This document shows positions 46,016 through 59,308 of a DNA stretch of 64,000 bases, in pieces (the first letter of the stretch is position 1; the number at the start of each line of letters is the position of its first letter). The stretch comes from Epiperipatus broadwayi (taxonomy: Eukaryota > Onychophora > Udeonychophora > Euonychophora > Peripatidae), in the NCBI GenBank assembly GCA_028023455.1, contig JAQFVV010006353.1:1178001-1242000 (forward strand), given 5' to 3'. The translations under genes were made by a program, and so were the position numbers. The notes under the pieces were generated by a model. It was not told the DNA's origin. It saw only the letters and a program-made list of their open reading frames with translations, and did not search any database.

Positions 46016-46129
46016 GTGAACTGAAATCAGAAGCTATGGGAATAAATAAATATATATGAAATTTATTTAAGACATTTAGATTTTTTGAGATAATGCAACT
46101 GTTTATTTTTTTAATCCAATAATGCTCGT

Positions 46130-46840
46130 GTTTCAGGAAATGTCACAAATGTTATCAGATGGAAGGAGAATTAAAAATAAATATTAAAAAGACTAAAAGT
46201 TTAATGAATTTTAACAGAAGTTAAGATTGATAATCAGGAATTATATTTTCAATATCTTGGTCAGATTATTAATACAGATGGATGAAATTAATCAAAGAAA
46301 TAGATTTGAATTGAGAGTTTTACTAGAAATAACTTCATATTAAAAAAATATATGATGAGTTTTTTTTAAAAAAAGGAAATTTTAATATAAGTGTTATGAA
46401 CTTGAGACTTGGATACTTAACTGAAAAGCAATACAGAGAATTCAGACATCTCGATAAGGAATGGAAAGATGTAAATAAAGAATTCAGACCCATTAACAAT
46501 GGAGAGATATATGTTGGGAAAAACGGGGGGAAAAAATGAAAATGAAACATGGGTGAAGAAACAAACAAGCATCATTCTCATGACCAAAAGGATTCAGAAA
46601 TTGAAATGCAACTGAGCTGAGCATAATTGCCAGAAAAGGTGGACAGTTTAAATTTTGAATGGGATATCAAAAGATGGTAAAAGACTGAGAAAGATATATG
46701 TAAGATGGGCAGATGAGATAAAGAAGTTTGCTAGTGTGAGGTGAAGAAGGGCTATAGAATAGAGAACCTGAATTAAATTTGGATATTTTTCCTGCAGCAG
46801 ATTAAATAATGGTTGAAAATAATGAGAATAGAATGTAATG
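46130..46840 (+). pseudogene. RTE-clade LINE, decayed 3' half of ORF2
   Basis: Plus-strand fragments LQEMSQMLSD, FNILVRLLIQMDEINQRN, ELETWILN, KAIQRIQTS and FLQQIK line up in order with the end of the RTE copy at 55.5-56.2 kb (LQEMLQELSD, YFGQIINTDGNIMDEINHR, YGSETWTLNRRAIQRLQT). It is full of frameshifts. Minus-strand ORFs at 46335-46568 and 46648-46848 are shadows. Confidence 0.7.
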
Positions 46841-47399
46841 CTAAACAAATACTTAAAAAAGAAATTTTAAAAAAGCAAACCATACACTATATTTTTAAGA
46901 TTCTAGACAAAACAAAAATATGAAAACACAAAGATTTTAGAGGATACTATAGAAAAAAATAATACCTGCACATTTAGAAATATTTTTTAAAAGTCTTTAA
47001 CTTCCTACAATTAAAAAAGAATATGTTGCAAATATCAATCAATATTTCAGTTAAATCATAATTATTTTGCTAATTACTGAAACCCTTTATATAAAATAGT
47101 ACCTTAAGCAATTTTTTACCAGTCCAATATACAAATAATACTACCGCCATTCATAAGTGCTCACTTAGGTTTTGATTATTATAGTTAATTTTCATAAAAT
47201 AAAACAGTAATTGATAAAAAAAAAAACAAAAAAACAACCTATCCTTATATTAGCAGTAAGAATATTAATAGACATACCAATAGTTAGTTGTTTAGTTTGA
47301 AGAATAAACTAAAGATGTATAAATCAGACAATTAAAAAGTACTTGTAAAACATATAATAATTAGATACATATTTTTCTCTTTCTACAATTGCCTGAGTT

Positions 47400-47690
47400 T
47401 TCTAACATCCATCATTATATCTAATGCAGGATAATGGTCTCTCCAACTTTAATTCAATTTTTCCAGTTCATAAGCTTCTCTTTTCCATATCACACCCAAA
47501 AACTTTCTTATTTAACTTTTCACATGTGGTTTCCTTCTAGGTCTTTTACAATCTCCTATAATCCAGTTTAAGACTTCAATCCATCTACTATTATCTCTTC
47601 TATCTATATGTCCAATCCAGTTCCATTTCAATCTCTTAATTTTTTCAATGATGTTGATCCTCATGCCAAGTATTTCATTTCTGAATCCTT
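47400..47690 (-). pseudogene. RTE-clade LINE 3' end, 5'-truncated
   Basis: The minus strand matches the last 290 bp of the copy at 55.49 kb: GGAGAGACCATTATCCTGCA near the end, with the PRRKPHVK and HIDRRDNSRWIEVLNW regions before it. It begins abruptly near 47690, as in 5' truncation. Confidence 0.7.
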
Positions 47691-49439
47691 CTTGTTATAT
47701 TAGACAATTAAATATGTTTGATAAAAACTAAGTACTTATTTGAATTTAATAATAAATTTGAAATTCTCAAAACTATGAAAAGCCACCAAAATGATCAAGT
47801 CAATGGAAAAGTTCAACTGATTCTAGATTTTTTTAAAAGACTCACACATATTTTTACTAATATAGTTTAACTTATTTCGCTAAGCTCATAATTAAATGGC
47901 TTATTTAGAATGAAAGTGGCAGTCTATTACTGATGATGATTGAATATTATCACATGGTTATACTGCTTTGCTGCATAGTAATTCAACCTACCTTTGAACA
48001 GTAACATATAGTAGTATAGCATACATATATTATCTAGTAAAAAAACCCTGAATACCTACCTATACTTTATTTCCAATCCATTTATTTTTTTGAAAGTATT
48101 ATTCAAACAATCTGATTTAAAAAAAATCTGCAAATTCTATTTCTATTTGGTAATGCATAAAAGTACTTGTTTTCCATACACTTACAAGTGTAAACATTTG
48201 GATGATTATTTCTAAATAAAATAGAAAAATATTCGCGCACAAAATCAAAATTTCCAAAACTTTTTTTCATAATGTCTACAGCTCCACTTATTAAACAAAT
48301 ATAACTTCTTAAGTAAAAACTATAAACGTAACCAAACAAATATATGCGCACATAACTATCCACAATTCAAAGACTTCTGCTGATCAACTTCTAACATTAA
48401 AAGACATTCTCTAAAACCTTCTTCGCAATGATCATCGTTTTGCCTAGAGATCAAGCAAAAACTATATTCATAACCAAATAAATACAGATATACATTCATT
48501 AACTACCAACCTCTAATATCAAAATAAGTTCTTTTAAATAACGATAAAACTTTTACAAGGCTAATAAATATGTAACACTCTGAGCAATAAATCTTCAAAT
48601 ACATTTACGGAGACAATATTACATTTATATAGCCGGCACTTGAAAGTTTATCATTTCAGTTGTAATACATATGTATGTGTGAATACAGAAGACATTTATA
48701 GTATATCCAGCTGATAATTTTTATAGAATTTTTTCCCCCCTATTTTCATTCCATTCCCACTTTTACATTTACAATTTTTTGTTCTTTTTTATGCTAGTTG
48801 AACCTTTAATCTTGTTATACACCAATGCTTATTGTGTCTCTGCAATAACATTCATTACACAGTAAATGGCCGCTTTATAAAAACATGAAAATTTAGGCAC
48901 AATCCTTTCATCATTTTTTTCTTTTCAATATGAACTTTTCTGTAGCAATAACATTTGCTTCCAATTTTACAAGTGATCTCTTTATGAAACAGTTCGCTTA
49001 AATGTAAGTCCCTATAATATAAATATTTCACGTCAAAAAATAATAAGCACGAGTTTGTTCCAGCCAGTTCAACAATATTCATAGAAAAAAAATTCCAAAT
49101 GGAGTAAAGATAATGACAAAAGCAGTTTTTTCTTCTTCGTTTAATCGGTAATGATTTAAATAATTCACTTTTAATATATTACAACATAAATAACTACAAT
49201 TTTTTTAAAAATATCATTTTAATGATAATTATTATTGCTTTATTATTTCAAACAAATATTCTGAATCATTCGGTGTAGACTTTAATTTTTAAAAATTTCA
49301 TTTTTTAAAAAAAAATGCCTATGCTATTTATGTTAAAATCAAAATGAACCCTTTTCCTTACTTTGTTGGAGACAATAACAAGCAATTGTTGATTTATTAC
49401 TATTAACATTATTTACTGATCAATCATAATATTCTTTGT
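47691..49439. other. AT-rich noncoding DNA
   Basis: Two minus ORFs (48103-48363, 86 codons; 48855-49082, 75 codons) are Cys- and Tyr-rich but show no domain pattern, start context or splice support. No gene called. Confidence 0.4.
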
Positions 49440-49560
49440 GAGATTCGTGCAGTTGTAAAATGGCAAACTAGAGCTTAAGGTACATGGAACCATCCATTTA
49501 TATCACTCTCGGTACTTGAATCTTTTATGAATTCCTCGCAATAAAGCCAGTCATTCCATT
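49440..49560 (+). repeat. SINE3, decayed copy
   Basis: TTGTAAAATGGCAAACTAGAG, GGTACTTGAATCTTTTATGAA and TTCCTCGCAATAAAGCC follow the order of the SINE3 copy at 61170-61305, with the B-box region lost. Confidence 0.45.
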
Positions 49561-52500
49561 ATTTCTTGGTAATACTTTTTTATCAGCAGACTTATTACTG
49601 AAGTCGTAAAATTCATTTTCTTGCAAATCGCAAAACTTTTAAACTTAATAATAAAAATTATAATAAAAAGCAACATGTCAGTCAAAATTTTTTTTACTAT
49701 TTTTGTAGAATATAAATAAGTTTTCAAATAATCCAAGCTAGTTAATACTTCAAACTGTAATCCTAAAGATTGTTTCCTCCCCAATGCCTGTCTCATATAT
49801 AATGTAAATCAACAAATTAACATACTTATTTCAACACCATCTATTTTATCATCCTCCAGTAAATGTCCAATATCAAAAAAAAAAAATCTGACAATCAAAT
49901 ACTTCGTTATTTTAGAAAATTTTTTGAAAAAATTCCACAATGAATAGTATATGTTTACATTCCTTCATCTTTCAAGATATGAAATATAAAAAATACACTC
50001 TTCATTTCAAAGTTTAAAAATATTTTTTCAATATTTAAATAAAAATAAGAATTTTTTGAATAATTCTTTACACTTTAAAAAACTATATTAATTTAAAATT
50101 AAGCATGAAAGGCATGATATTTAACATTTTCAAAGTTCAGTGTATAAAAAAGCAGATTTTAAAATGTAAGTTTAACTGATTGCAAGTAAATAGAATAAAA
50201 TAAAAACCAATCAGTAATAATATACAGCACTCATCTGTTTTTCATTACAAGCAGACATCTAATCTTTAACATAAATTCAAAAGAATGATTGCATTCTAGA
50301 TATATATACATGTTAAAATGATTTTCACAGACAACAGGTATAAAAGATATATATGGTCCAGGTTCATTAGTATATAATTAATGATATTACCAATGACATT
50401 TAGGTAAAATTGTACTTGGCTTTACTCGATAATATGATCTAGCTGAAACATTGGTACGATAGCATTGTTAATTATACATAGATGAATCCAAACAGTACAT
50501 CTTTTATAAACAGATATATATAAATGATGGGATAGTTTTGTTTACAAATAATTTTTTAATAACTAAAATTTTAATTTATTTAATTTTAACCAAAACAACA
50601 CACTTTGAAATTACATCTATATAATTATCTGGAAAATAGTACCATTAAATAAGATATTTTTAGATCATTGTGGATCCAAAACTTTTAAGAAATTTATCTC
50701 CGAACACTTCATTGGTAAAAGACACACAAATATAATTGCATCTTTTTTAATATTACTGCTGGAACATTGTTTACCTGGCCAACCTCTACTAGATACCTCT
50801 TTACGGACCATTATTTTATGAGTAGCTGAGTTGTCTATGCATGAGCTGACTATCCTAAAAATATAAAACTAGTCTGTTTATTATCCCAAATGTTTTAAGA
50901 TACTTATTTTGCATTTGAAACTCAAATCAAGAGCATAGGAGGTAAATGCTTCGTTATTTTGTTCAAACTTACTAGAATAATTGTTACCAACTATAATTAT
51001 TGTATTAAATACTAAGTTATTATTTTAAATAATTGTCATTTTAAAATTAAATAATATAGACTACTTAAAATTGTACCTATGGGTACAATATCATTGATGC
51101 CAATTTACAATTCAGAAATGGGGCAAAATCAGAATCCCTTTTAAATGTTATTACTTTTACAAGAGCTAGGATTTATTAAACAAGATACTTTATTAATTAT
51201 TGAATACACAAAGAGAGATTAGAAAATAATAAATGCAGCATAATTAAATGAACTTTCAATACTTTATTAATCTCTATAAAAATCCATATCTAATAACACA
51301 CATTACTTGGTAACTTTTACTTAAACATATTCAATGATTATAATAAAAATATAATATATCAAAACTAAAAACTTTTGTCTTTTACAGGAAAAAGGAAATC
51401 AGGCATGGTTTCACATTTACCTCAATAAGAATGTTCCACTTAAAGAATTATCTGTCCCAAAACTAATTATATAACTTGAAAGACACCGATTTTTTATTGG
51501 TTAATCCCATTAATGATTGTGATTTGATGCCTTCATGGAAATTGCCAAAATGTAGACCTAATGCATCAGGTCAATAAATTAAAAATTGCAAAAAAACCTC
51601 TTGAGAAAAGTTAGCAAGCAATAGTGAAATTGATTCAGGGTCAGTTGATAGAACACTATATATCTTGACCCAAATAGCCTACCCTATCTTAACATGCAGT
51701 CTATCATTTTGTTTTTTTCTGTAATGTATCCAATATATTAGTTCTATTTGTGTAAGAGATTGTTTAAAATACTTAGGATTTGACTTTAAGAATCAGAAAT
51801 TTTAGATCCTACTATATAGTTAAGTTTAATGTGGTATATTAAATCTCAATTGTTGGCCTCCAAGTGTGTATTCAAAGATTCAGTAAGCAATGGATGTAGA
51901 GAATAGGGTGAAATTTACTTTATATTCTTGAAAGTTGTAATTAAGAAGAGAAGAACAATGGATGTTTATCAACTGGTAGTACTCAAAGGGATAAATTTAA
52001 TTGACATATACTAGACATATTTTAAAATAAAACTTGAAAAACAACCTATAAATTAATAAGTCTAATGGTCATGAGCAATGTTTCTATTTTGACTTTTGTT
52101 CAGTTTTACATTTTTTAGTCGAAAAATTTTTTTAATCACTTACTGCAGACTGTAGTTAGCAAACGAGAAAAAACTTTAGTAAGTTTTTAAATAGATTTCA
52201 ATAAGGGATGAAAACTAACTGATACTTTTGGGGAGTGGAAATAAAAAATACATTATTAAATTAACTTTAATCTGATAAAATCACTAATCTAAAGATTTCG
52301 GAACCAAAAAAGCCATATTTAAAGATTCTATGTCAGTTGACATAATTTATGAGACTACTGTAATGAAATATATACAAGAGATATACCAATTAAATACAAA
52401 AGCACAAAAACAGATCCTTAAATAGTCATGAACACAAAGGACAAATACCCAACACATAAATTTATAATCCAGGGATGACCAGTCTGCAATGCATCCACCA

Positions 52501-52672
52501 AACTTAGAGCATTGTTATTAATGTTGTGCATTGAATGCACAGATGTAAAGATTAAAAGGATAGGTGTTATAAAGTTTAATCCCTTTTTTTAACATTCTTT
52601 CTTATATAACTTAACATTTTCTAACATGTTTATTTCAAAATGTTTATATTTAAATTTGTTACTATGTATGTA
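49561..52672. other. Long AT-rich noncoding stretch
   Basis: About 3.1 kb with no gene, RNA or repeat that I can recognise; the largest featureless part of the window. Confidence 0.5.
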
Positions 52673-53540
52673 TACCTGGGTCTCGTTTTATGCGGATTAT
52701 TTTAATGCAATTTTGAAGTTATGCGATTCATGTTACTTCTTAATATCTTTCATATTTCACAATATTTATTAGATATCAAGAAATTTAAATTATTAATAAC
52801 TTATTTTGACTTGAAATAGTTTTTTTTTTTTCAAAAATATAACATTATATTAGCAGTTAATGTTAATATGGCCTGAAGCTGTGTTTAGAATCTTAGCTTC
52901 TATGTAAATAACCTACTTATACTAGTAAGTAAATAATAATAATAGATTTATACTACATATAAAAATATTGCAATAAATACACAAAATTTTAAACTTTTAA
53001 AACATATTTTGTTAGATATAACAGAAACAAATATTTTTTTAGATTTTTAAAATAAATAATAATGAAGATTTTATTGATTTTATAAACTGAAAATAATCTT
53101 TCTAATGATAATCTTTTGTTTTGATTGGGATCTCATTTTTTTAATATGAGCAGCACAAGATTGAAAGTGGTGCTAGTTGTACACCACATCACGAATCTGA
53201 TGTCTTACCAGTTCACAAACGAACACAAATTGTCAAGTAGCGATAATGATTAAAATATGTATGGAAAAATGGAAAATTAAATACTGTAGTTAATAAAAAA
53301 AGTAAAAAAAGTTTGTCTTGTATTAATTTTTTTCAAATATTTGAAATTTTTTATTAGTCATACTTTATTTCCTTATTTTTTAAATGCAAATTTTAAAGTA
53401 ATTTTTCCTTGTTGCTTTGCTTTTATGCAGATTTCTGAAAATTACAGCACCTATCCCCTATTTTTCAAGGTAAGTTATGTTTATTTTTGTGCACATTTTC
53501 TGAGGAACCTATCTACCACATAAAATGAGACCCAGGTGTA
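52673..53540. mobile_element. Tigger/pogo-like MITE, copy 2
   Basis: TIRs read CCTGGGTCTCGTTTTATGCG at the left and CATAAAATGAGACCCAGG at the right, flanked by TA. Shares internal GTTTGTCTTGTATTAATTTT and GAAATTTTTTATTAGTCAT blocks with copy 1 at 21.2 kb. The 60-codon ORF at 53341-53523 lies in the shared terminal part and has no transposase motif. Confidence 0.7.
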
Positions 53541-54339
53541 TATCAAATATTTACATATATAGTAAAGAATTTAAACATAAAAATTTTGAAATACACATGC
53601 TAAATTATATAAAGAAAGAATGTTAAAAGAAAATTTATATATTAACAAAGAAAAACCAGTTTTAAATAGAAGATATTGTTGAATAATGGTTTTAAGTGTA
53701 AATAATTTATAATATTATGTAAATAGCAAAAAAGTGTTGGTATTTCTGGATTTGTAAAAGATGCATACATTTATATAAGATATAAAAAAAATTTTTTAAA
53801 AAATAAACAATGGGGGAAGATAAGTAATAGTAAAATTTATATAATGAAAAGAAATATATGTACATGCTAAAGAAATATATATTTATAACAATATATATAT
53901 ACATTTATAGATTCTTGATAATGATTATAAGAAAGTAAGTAGTTGAAACATTGGAAGTATTTGTATAATGTATTGGAATATATGTGTTCATGAAAATAAA
54001 TTTTTAAAAAGTAAAAAAAGAAAAAAATGTTATTGAATATTTTTTATGTATGAATAAAAATACTTGTGGATATATTACCATAATCAATATTTGTTAATCT
54101 TTACAAAATTGTCTATTTTGAAACAAAGCTATCTTTTTGGAACTAATTAATCTCTGATTTATATAGCAAACATTCCTTCAAACAGATGTTTTAAAGAAGA
54201 CACATTGATAGCTATCAGATTTAATTATAGGTTTGAAATTCTTATTTTTTAACATAATGTGTATATACAAAATGATTATTTGGTAGAATCTCTTACCATT
54301 AATAAATCTAAAAACTAACAAAATCTAACCTAAAGTAAT
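53541..54339. other. AT-rich noncoding DNA
   Basis: No gene or repeat recognised. Confidence 0.5.
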
Positions 54340-55195
54340 AATTATTTTCCTTTATCCTTTTCAATAAACATCCTCTACAGACAACTTCAAATACACCCAA
54401 TCATAATTTATCTTCTGTTCAAAGTAATTAATATAAACTGAATAAATTAAAGGAAAAATAGTATAACATATTATCCATGCTTCTTTAATCTTATAAACTT
54501 ATCATTACAAATAAAATATATAAATTCCTCCAATATCAAAACCAAATCTGTAATAATCTTAATTTTATTTTCAGACAAAGATTCATTATTAGGTAAGACA
54601 GAAATAAGATCCTCAATATTGCTTAATCTATTAACAGATTGATACTTATTTTCTATATTTAAACTACCCTATCCAAAATATTTTTCACTTTAAAATTATA
54701 ATATTATCCAAAACCACAAAAGAAAACGAACAGTGTACTTAAATTGACCAATTCTTTATTCAAGAACCTAAAAATATCTTCAACACTACCAGTAAAATCA
54801 AAAACAAAACTTAAAAAAAAACCTTTGTTAATCTTTATCTTCAAACACATCTTAGCTGTTATAAAATCACTTCAATAGCATTTAAATATTCCATTCTACT
54901 AGAAAAAAAAAAGCATTTCCTTCATATCTATTAAATTCCTTTTAATCAAACTGCCAGGATCTTTTTCTAAACAAATATATTTATTAGTACTCAATTCCTT
55001 ACCTTTTTACCTGAAAATAACTCTTTTCATAAGGACTAAATAATCAGCTTTATTTTTAAGACAAATGATAGCACTATCAGCCAAGCACTATCAGCCATTA
55101 ACTTATTCTTAAGATGCATAACCTCAGCTGGACTAATTAATTTTTTTCTCGACTTTTTAAATATTCATTAACTAATTGAATACTTACAACACAAG
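54340..55195 (-). pseudogene. Penelope-like element RT region, reverse copy
   Basis: The minus strand, with stops, reads NNESLSENKIKIITDL, ICNDKFIRLKKHG and YVILFFL, the same segment that flanks the RTE insertion in the plus copy (LSKNKINVIKDV at 55.43 kb; NDKFYKIKEGW at 59.33 kb). It therefore gives the uninterrupted form. The order fits the part of PLE RTs just before the GSPLSP block. The upstream part to 55195 is protein-like (SPAEVMHLKNKLMADS) but I cannot place it in the family. Confidence 0.6.
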
Positions 55196-55204
55196 TTCAT
55201 AATA

Positions 55205-55345
55205 AGATGGTTAGAGCGTCACCTTAAAATTTGGCATTCAAAAATCTAAAGGTGTAAGTTTGACTCCTATGCTAATATTGTCACTGGTCAGGTCAGCAAC
55301 ATCTAAAGAAGAGTGGAGAATAATATTACTCGAAATGTTGTGTAA
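55205..55345 (+). mobile_element. SINE2
   Basis: AAGATGGTTAGAGCGTCACC and AAGGTGTAAGTTTGACTCC (decayed B box), then GTCACTGGTCAGGTCAGCAAC. It lies exactly between the two inverted PLE copies. Confidence 0.65.
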
Positions 55346-55484
55346 TTATTAGTGTTATAATTTGTTTTCCGTTGAATACTTATTTCTGGGATTCCTATTT
55401 CTCTCTTAGTTAATAATGAATCTTTGTCTAAAAATAAAATTAATGTGATTAAGGATGTGATTTTCTTGTTGAAAGATTCTACAT
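55346..55484 (+). pseudogene. Penelope-like element RT, left part of split copy
   Basis: VNNESLSKNKINVIKDVIF is read in one frame up to the RTE insertion point. The last eight bases, TTCTACAT (55477-55484), recur at 59309-59316 as the RTE target duplication. Confidence 0.55.
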
Positions 55485-55787
55485 CATCATCATCATCAAC
55501 CATTATCAATCCACTGCAGGATGAAGGTCTCTCCAAGTTCAATCCATCTTCTCCAATCCTTAGCTTCTTTTCTCCACATCACTCCTGCATTTTCTTATTT
55601 CATCCATCCATCTCACATGTGGTCTCTTTCTGGGTCTTTTAAATCTCTTGGAACCCAGTTTAAGATTTCAATTGTCCATCTATCATCATCATTTCTTGCA
55701 ATATGTCCAGCCCAACTCCACTTGTCTTTTAATTTTTTCAATGAGGTCTGTAATACCTATTTGTTCTCTTAGCCATATATTGCATTT

Positions 55788-57430
55788 TCAATCTCTTCTT
55801 GTTACTCCCAACATGCATCTATCCATACTTCTTTGAGTGGTCTGAAGTCTCTGTATTGCTCTTCTATTAAGTGTCCAAGTCTCAGATCCATAAGTAAGAA
55901 CTGGTAAAACACATTTATTAAAAACCTTTCTTTTCGAAAACATAGGCATATTTTCTTTTAATATCAAGTTATTTCTACCAAAAGCACTCCAACCAAGTTT
56001 AATTCTATGATTAATTTCATCCATTATGTTTCCATCTGTATTAATAATCTGACCAAAGTATTTGTAACTGTTAACTTCTTCTAACTCATCATAATCAATC
56101 TTTATTTTCATATTTTGAGAAAATCCATTAAACATTACTTTAGTCTTTTTAACATTTATCTTTAGTCTTACTTTCATCTGATAACTCCTGCAACATTTCC
56201 TGCAGCTCTAAAGCATTATTTGCAAAAACAACTACATCATCTGCAAAATCTAAATAACTTAAATAATATCCATTTACTTTCATTCCTTTAGCTTCCCATT
56301 TTAATCCACAAAATACTTCTTGCGGCACTGCTATAAAAAGTTTTTGAGATATGGAGTCACCTTGTCTTACACCTTTCTCAATGTTGACTTTCCCAGTATC
56401 ATTATGTAATCTAATTGTTGCTGTTGCATTTTTATAAATATTCTTTAAAATATGACAATATCCTGGATCTATACCTTGATGATCCAATGCTTTAATCACT
56501 GAAGAAATGTTTATAGAATCAAATGCCTTTTCATAATCTACAAATCCAAAACATAATGACAACTCATATTCATTTGTCCTTTCTATAACTTCTCTCAATA
56601 CTTGGATATGACTTACTGTACTAAAACCACTTTTAAATTCAGTTTGTTCTCTTGGTTGGTGGAAATTCAATGTTCTCTGTAGACGAGTTATAATTATCTT
56701 GGTAAAAATTTTGTATAAAACTGATAAAAGGCTGAAAGTTCTGTAATTTCTAATATTTTCTTTATCACCTTTTTTTAAATATTAATATTAATATTGCATT
56801 CTTCCAATCATCTGGTACATTTTTATCATTTAGACATTTGGTATATAACTTTGCTAAAAAAAACATCTATTTCTTCACCTGCTTCTTTTAATATATCAAT
56901 TATAATTCCATCATTATCTGGAGTCTTTCCTTTCTTCATACACTTAATTGCATGTCTCACTTCATTTAAAATTCTGAGCAATTCGGAAGATGTAATAGAT
57001 ATAGGAGGTACTTGTTCTTTATTAATATATAATTTTTGACAAAAGTCTTCTGTCCATTTCATGATGTCATCTCTCTTTTTAATAATAATTCCATCTTTTT
57101 TTCTTACTGCACATATAAATTTCCCACCAATACCAAATGTTGTTTTACACTCTTCAGACTTTTATTCTCTTCTACAGCTTTCTTTGCTAGTTCATAGTTA
57201 TACTTTCTTATATATTTTTCAACTCTTTTCTGCACCATTGTACAAAATTTGAGATATTCAATCCTTTTTAATGCATCATTTTTGTATATTTTCATATTCC
57301 TTCTTTCCTTCATAAATTCTCTAGTCTCAGTAGAAATTTTATTGGTCAATTGCTGCTTTTTTCTACCAGCTATTTTTGTTGCAGTTTTTAAAAGTGTATC
57401 AGTTATTTTCATATTAATTTCATTCAAATC
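55788..57430 (-). pseudogene. RTE reverse transcriptase region
   Basis: In order on the minus strand: a linker (57427-56826), then EQTEFKSGFS, FVDYEKAFDS, GVRQGDSISQKLF and LDFADDVVVFA, the last being the catalytic YADD-type motif. A frameshift near 56160 moves to KVRLKINVKKTKVM, NSYKYFGQIINTDG and PVLTYGSETWTLNRRAIQ, ending LGVTRRD. These are the RT fingers, palm and thumb of an RTE-type ORF2. The RT motifs are intact, but the frame is broken at least twice. Shadow ORFs on the plus strand are ignored. Confidence 0.85.
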
Positions 57431-57640
57431 TGAATCATGTTCAAAACCTACTAATACTTGAAACTGATTTGTAAGTTCTAATTTAAATTCATTAGAATGT
57501 TTCTGAAGATTATGAATATCAACTGTAAATATTGTTTTTCTTAATAATTTTTGTCTCTCTAGTTTTGCATTAATACATATCTTATATCTTACTAATCGAT
57601 GATCACCACCTGTGTTAAATTTATTAAGAACATTACAATC

Positions 57641-58850
57641 TTAAAATATGTATTTTCTGTTAGTCAAAATATAATCCAATTCTGCTATACTTTCATTTGG
57701 ATGCTTCCATGTCCATTTTCTTTTAACACTTTTCTCAAAAAAAGAATTCATAATATAAAGTTTTTCTTTTTCTGCAAATTCCACAAGTCTATGTCCTCTC
57801 TCTGAAGGTTTGTGATGATGGTGTCTAATTGTATTTTTATATTGGACTATTTCCATTATCAGTTAGTATATGCAACAACTGTTAATAATATCACAGCAAA
57901 CAGGTTAGTATATGCACTAACTGTTAGTAATATAAACACGTTAGTATATGCACATTTCGAGAGGTATTATTCCCATCCTCTTCTTCGGGTGTTTCTGGCC
58001 TGACCAGTGACAGTACTAGCATGGGATTCAAACCTGGGTCCTTAGATTCTTGATTATTGAATTTTAAGGTAATGCTCTAACCAACTGAACCATCCTGCCA
58101 AAGGCAACAGTCAGTAGAAATTTCATATACTTATCTATGAGGTTCCTCCTGATTTCTTCACTTTTTCCTAAGAGCAAAGGTGATTAGTGATATTACTAAC
58201 AGTTGGTGCAAATACTAGCCTGTTTGCTGTGATATTACTAATAGTTGAATGTATTTGGAATATTTAAATAAAAATGAATTTTCTAAAGACATTCAACACA
58301 CATATTAGATGATGGAAATAGTCCAATAAAAAAATACAACTATGTCCCCTCTCATTTCTATTACCATCACCAAAATTACCTACAGAACTTTCATCTTTCA
58401 TTTGTTTACCAATTCTAGCATTAAAGTCTCCCATAACAATTTAAAAATGTTGTTTACTCTGATCAAAAGTCTTTTGTACATCCATATAAAAAGCTTCTAC
58501 TACTTCATCACTATGAGAACTTGTTGGGGCATAAACCTGAATTATCTGCATTTGGTATCTGCTATTAAGTTGTATAACTAATCTTGCCACTCTATCTAAT
58601 AGACCATTAATCTCCATAATGTTGTTTTTCCACTTTTTATTTATAATGAATCCTATTCCACTTATATTTTTAATATTTCTGCCTTTATAATAGAGTACAT
58701 GTCAACTTTTTAAATCATTGTCTCTTCACTTTTTCTTCTAACTTCACAAAGTCCAATAGTGTCCCATTTAATATAAGACAGTTCTTCTAATTCTTGCAAC
58801 CTTCCTTCACTTGAAAGTGATCTGCAATTTCAAGTACCTAAATAAAAAAT
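57641..58850 (-). pseudogene. RTE APE-type endonuclease region, interrupted
   Basis: The N-terminal GT-NCRSL with a stop where W is usual, ELEELSYIKWDTIGLCEVRR, VYAPTSSHSDE, VMGDFNARIG and, beyond the insertion, GHRLVEFAEK, KWTWKHPNES and ELDYILTNR follow the order of apurinic endonucleases of the exonuclease-endonuclease-phosphatase fold; GDFNA and the final D are metal- and acid-base sites. The DNA repair-like nuclease nicks target DNA for priming. A stop also precedes IVMGDFN. Confidence 0.8.
57803..58339 (-). mobile_element. 537-bp foldback-like insertion carrying SINE2
   Basis: Bounded by a 14-bp duplication, CTATGTCCYCTCTC (57789-57802 and 58340-58353, one mismatch), and absent from the LINE reading frame: ERGH is encoded on both sides. 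It contains a minus SINE2 head (B box at about 58025-58037) and, on both sides, inverted arms (TTTTTATATTGGACTATTTCC on the left; GGAAATAGTCCAATAAAAAA on the right). Upstream sequence of SINE2 (to CCTTTGCTCTTAGG) is shared with 10810-10890. Confidence 0.8.
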
Positions 58851-59308
58851 CATCATCAAATGGCAGCCTGGGTCTGCAATCAGAGAATTCTTAGCAACCT
58901 CCGCCTTTGGCCACCAACCCCTGCCTTGGTTGGTGACTTTACAGCCTCCAGGGAATAAGGGCCATCATTTATTTTTGTCTGCCATAATTGTATATATCTA
59001 TTGGAAAAATATTTATCATTTACACAAACATTCATTCTGCCTTATCAGGCAAATACGAACAAAGACTATGCTGTTTCTTGATCTTAAACTCAGAGGTAAA
59101 AAGCTAATAAACTTATCATGCTGGCTAATGAGTGTTGGTGAGCAGCCCATCCATGTTCGTATACTATATGAATAATCACATAGTAATAACAGCTGCAACG
59201 ACAAGAACGTATGGAGTGGACATTAGGAATTTGCCCTGCTCGGTTCCTTTAAGGCCTCCAAGAGGAATCAACGGGTCTCCTTTCAGTTAATAGCAAACTC
59301 CTTTATAA

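Larger units (their letters stand above)
55485..59308 (-). mobile_element. RTE-clade LINE, near full length
   Basis: A 3.8-kb minus-strand retrotransposon encoding an APE-type endonuclease followed by reverse transcriptase, as in RTE elements. It ends at the left in a (TGA)n-type tail (55484-55500), the usual RTE terminus, and is flanked by TTCTACAT (55477-55484 and 59309-59316). A 537-bp insertion splits the endonuclease. Stops and frameshifts make it non-functional. The stretch before the endonuclease (58860-59308) looks like a 5' leader. Confidence 0.8.

Noticed and set aside
48103-48363. 86-codon Cys/Tyr-rich ORF as a secreted peptide gene
   Set aside because: Cysteines are scattered, there is no signal peptide pattern, and composition follows AT-rich background.
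55303-55836. Several plus- and minus-strand ORFs around 55.4-55.8 kb
   Set aside because: They are shadows of the LINE 3' end and of its trinucleotide tail (poly-D or poly-S runs).
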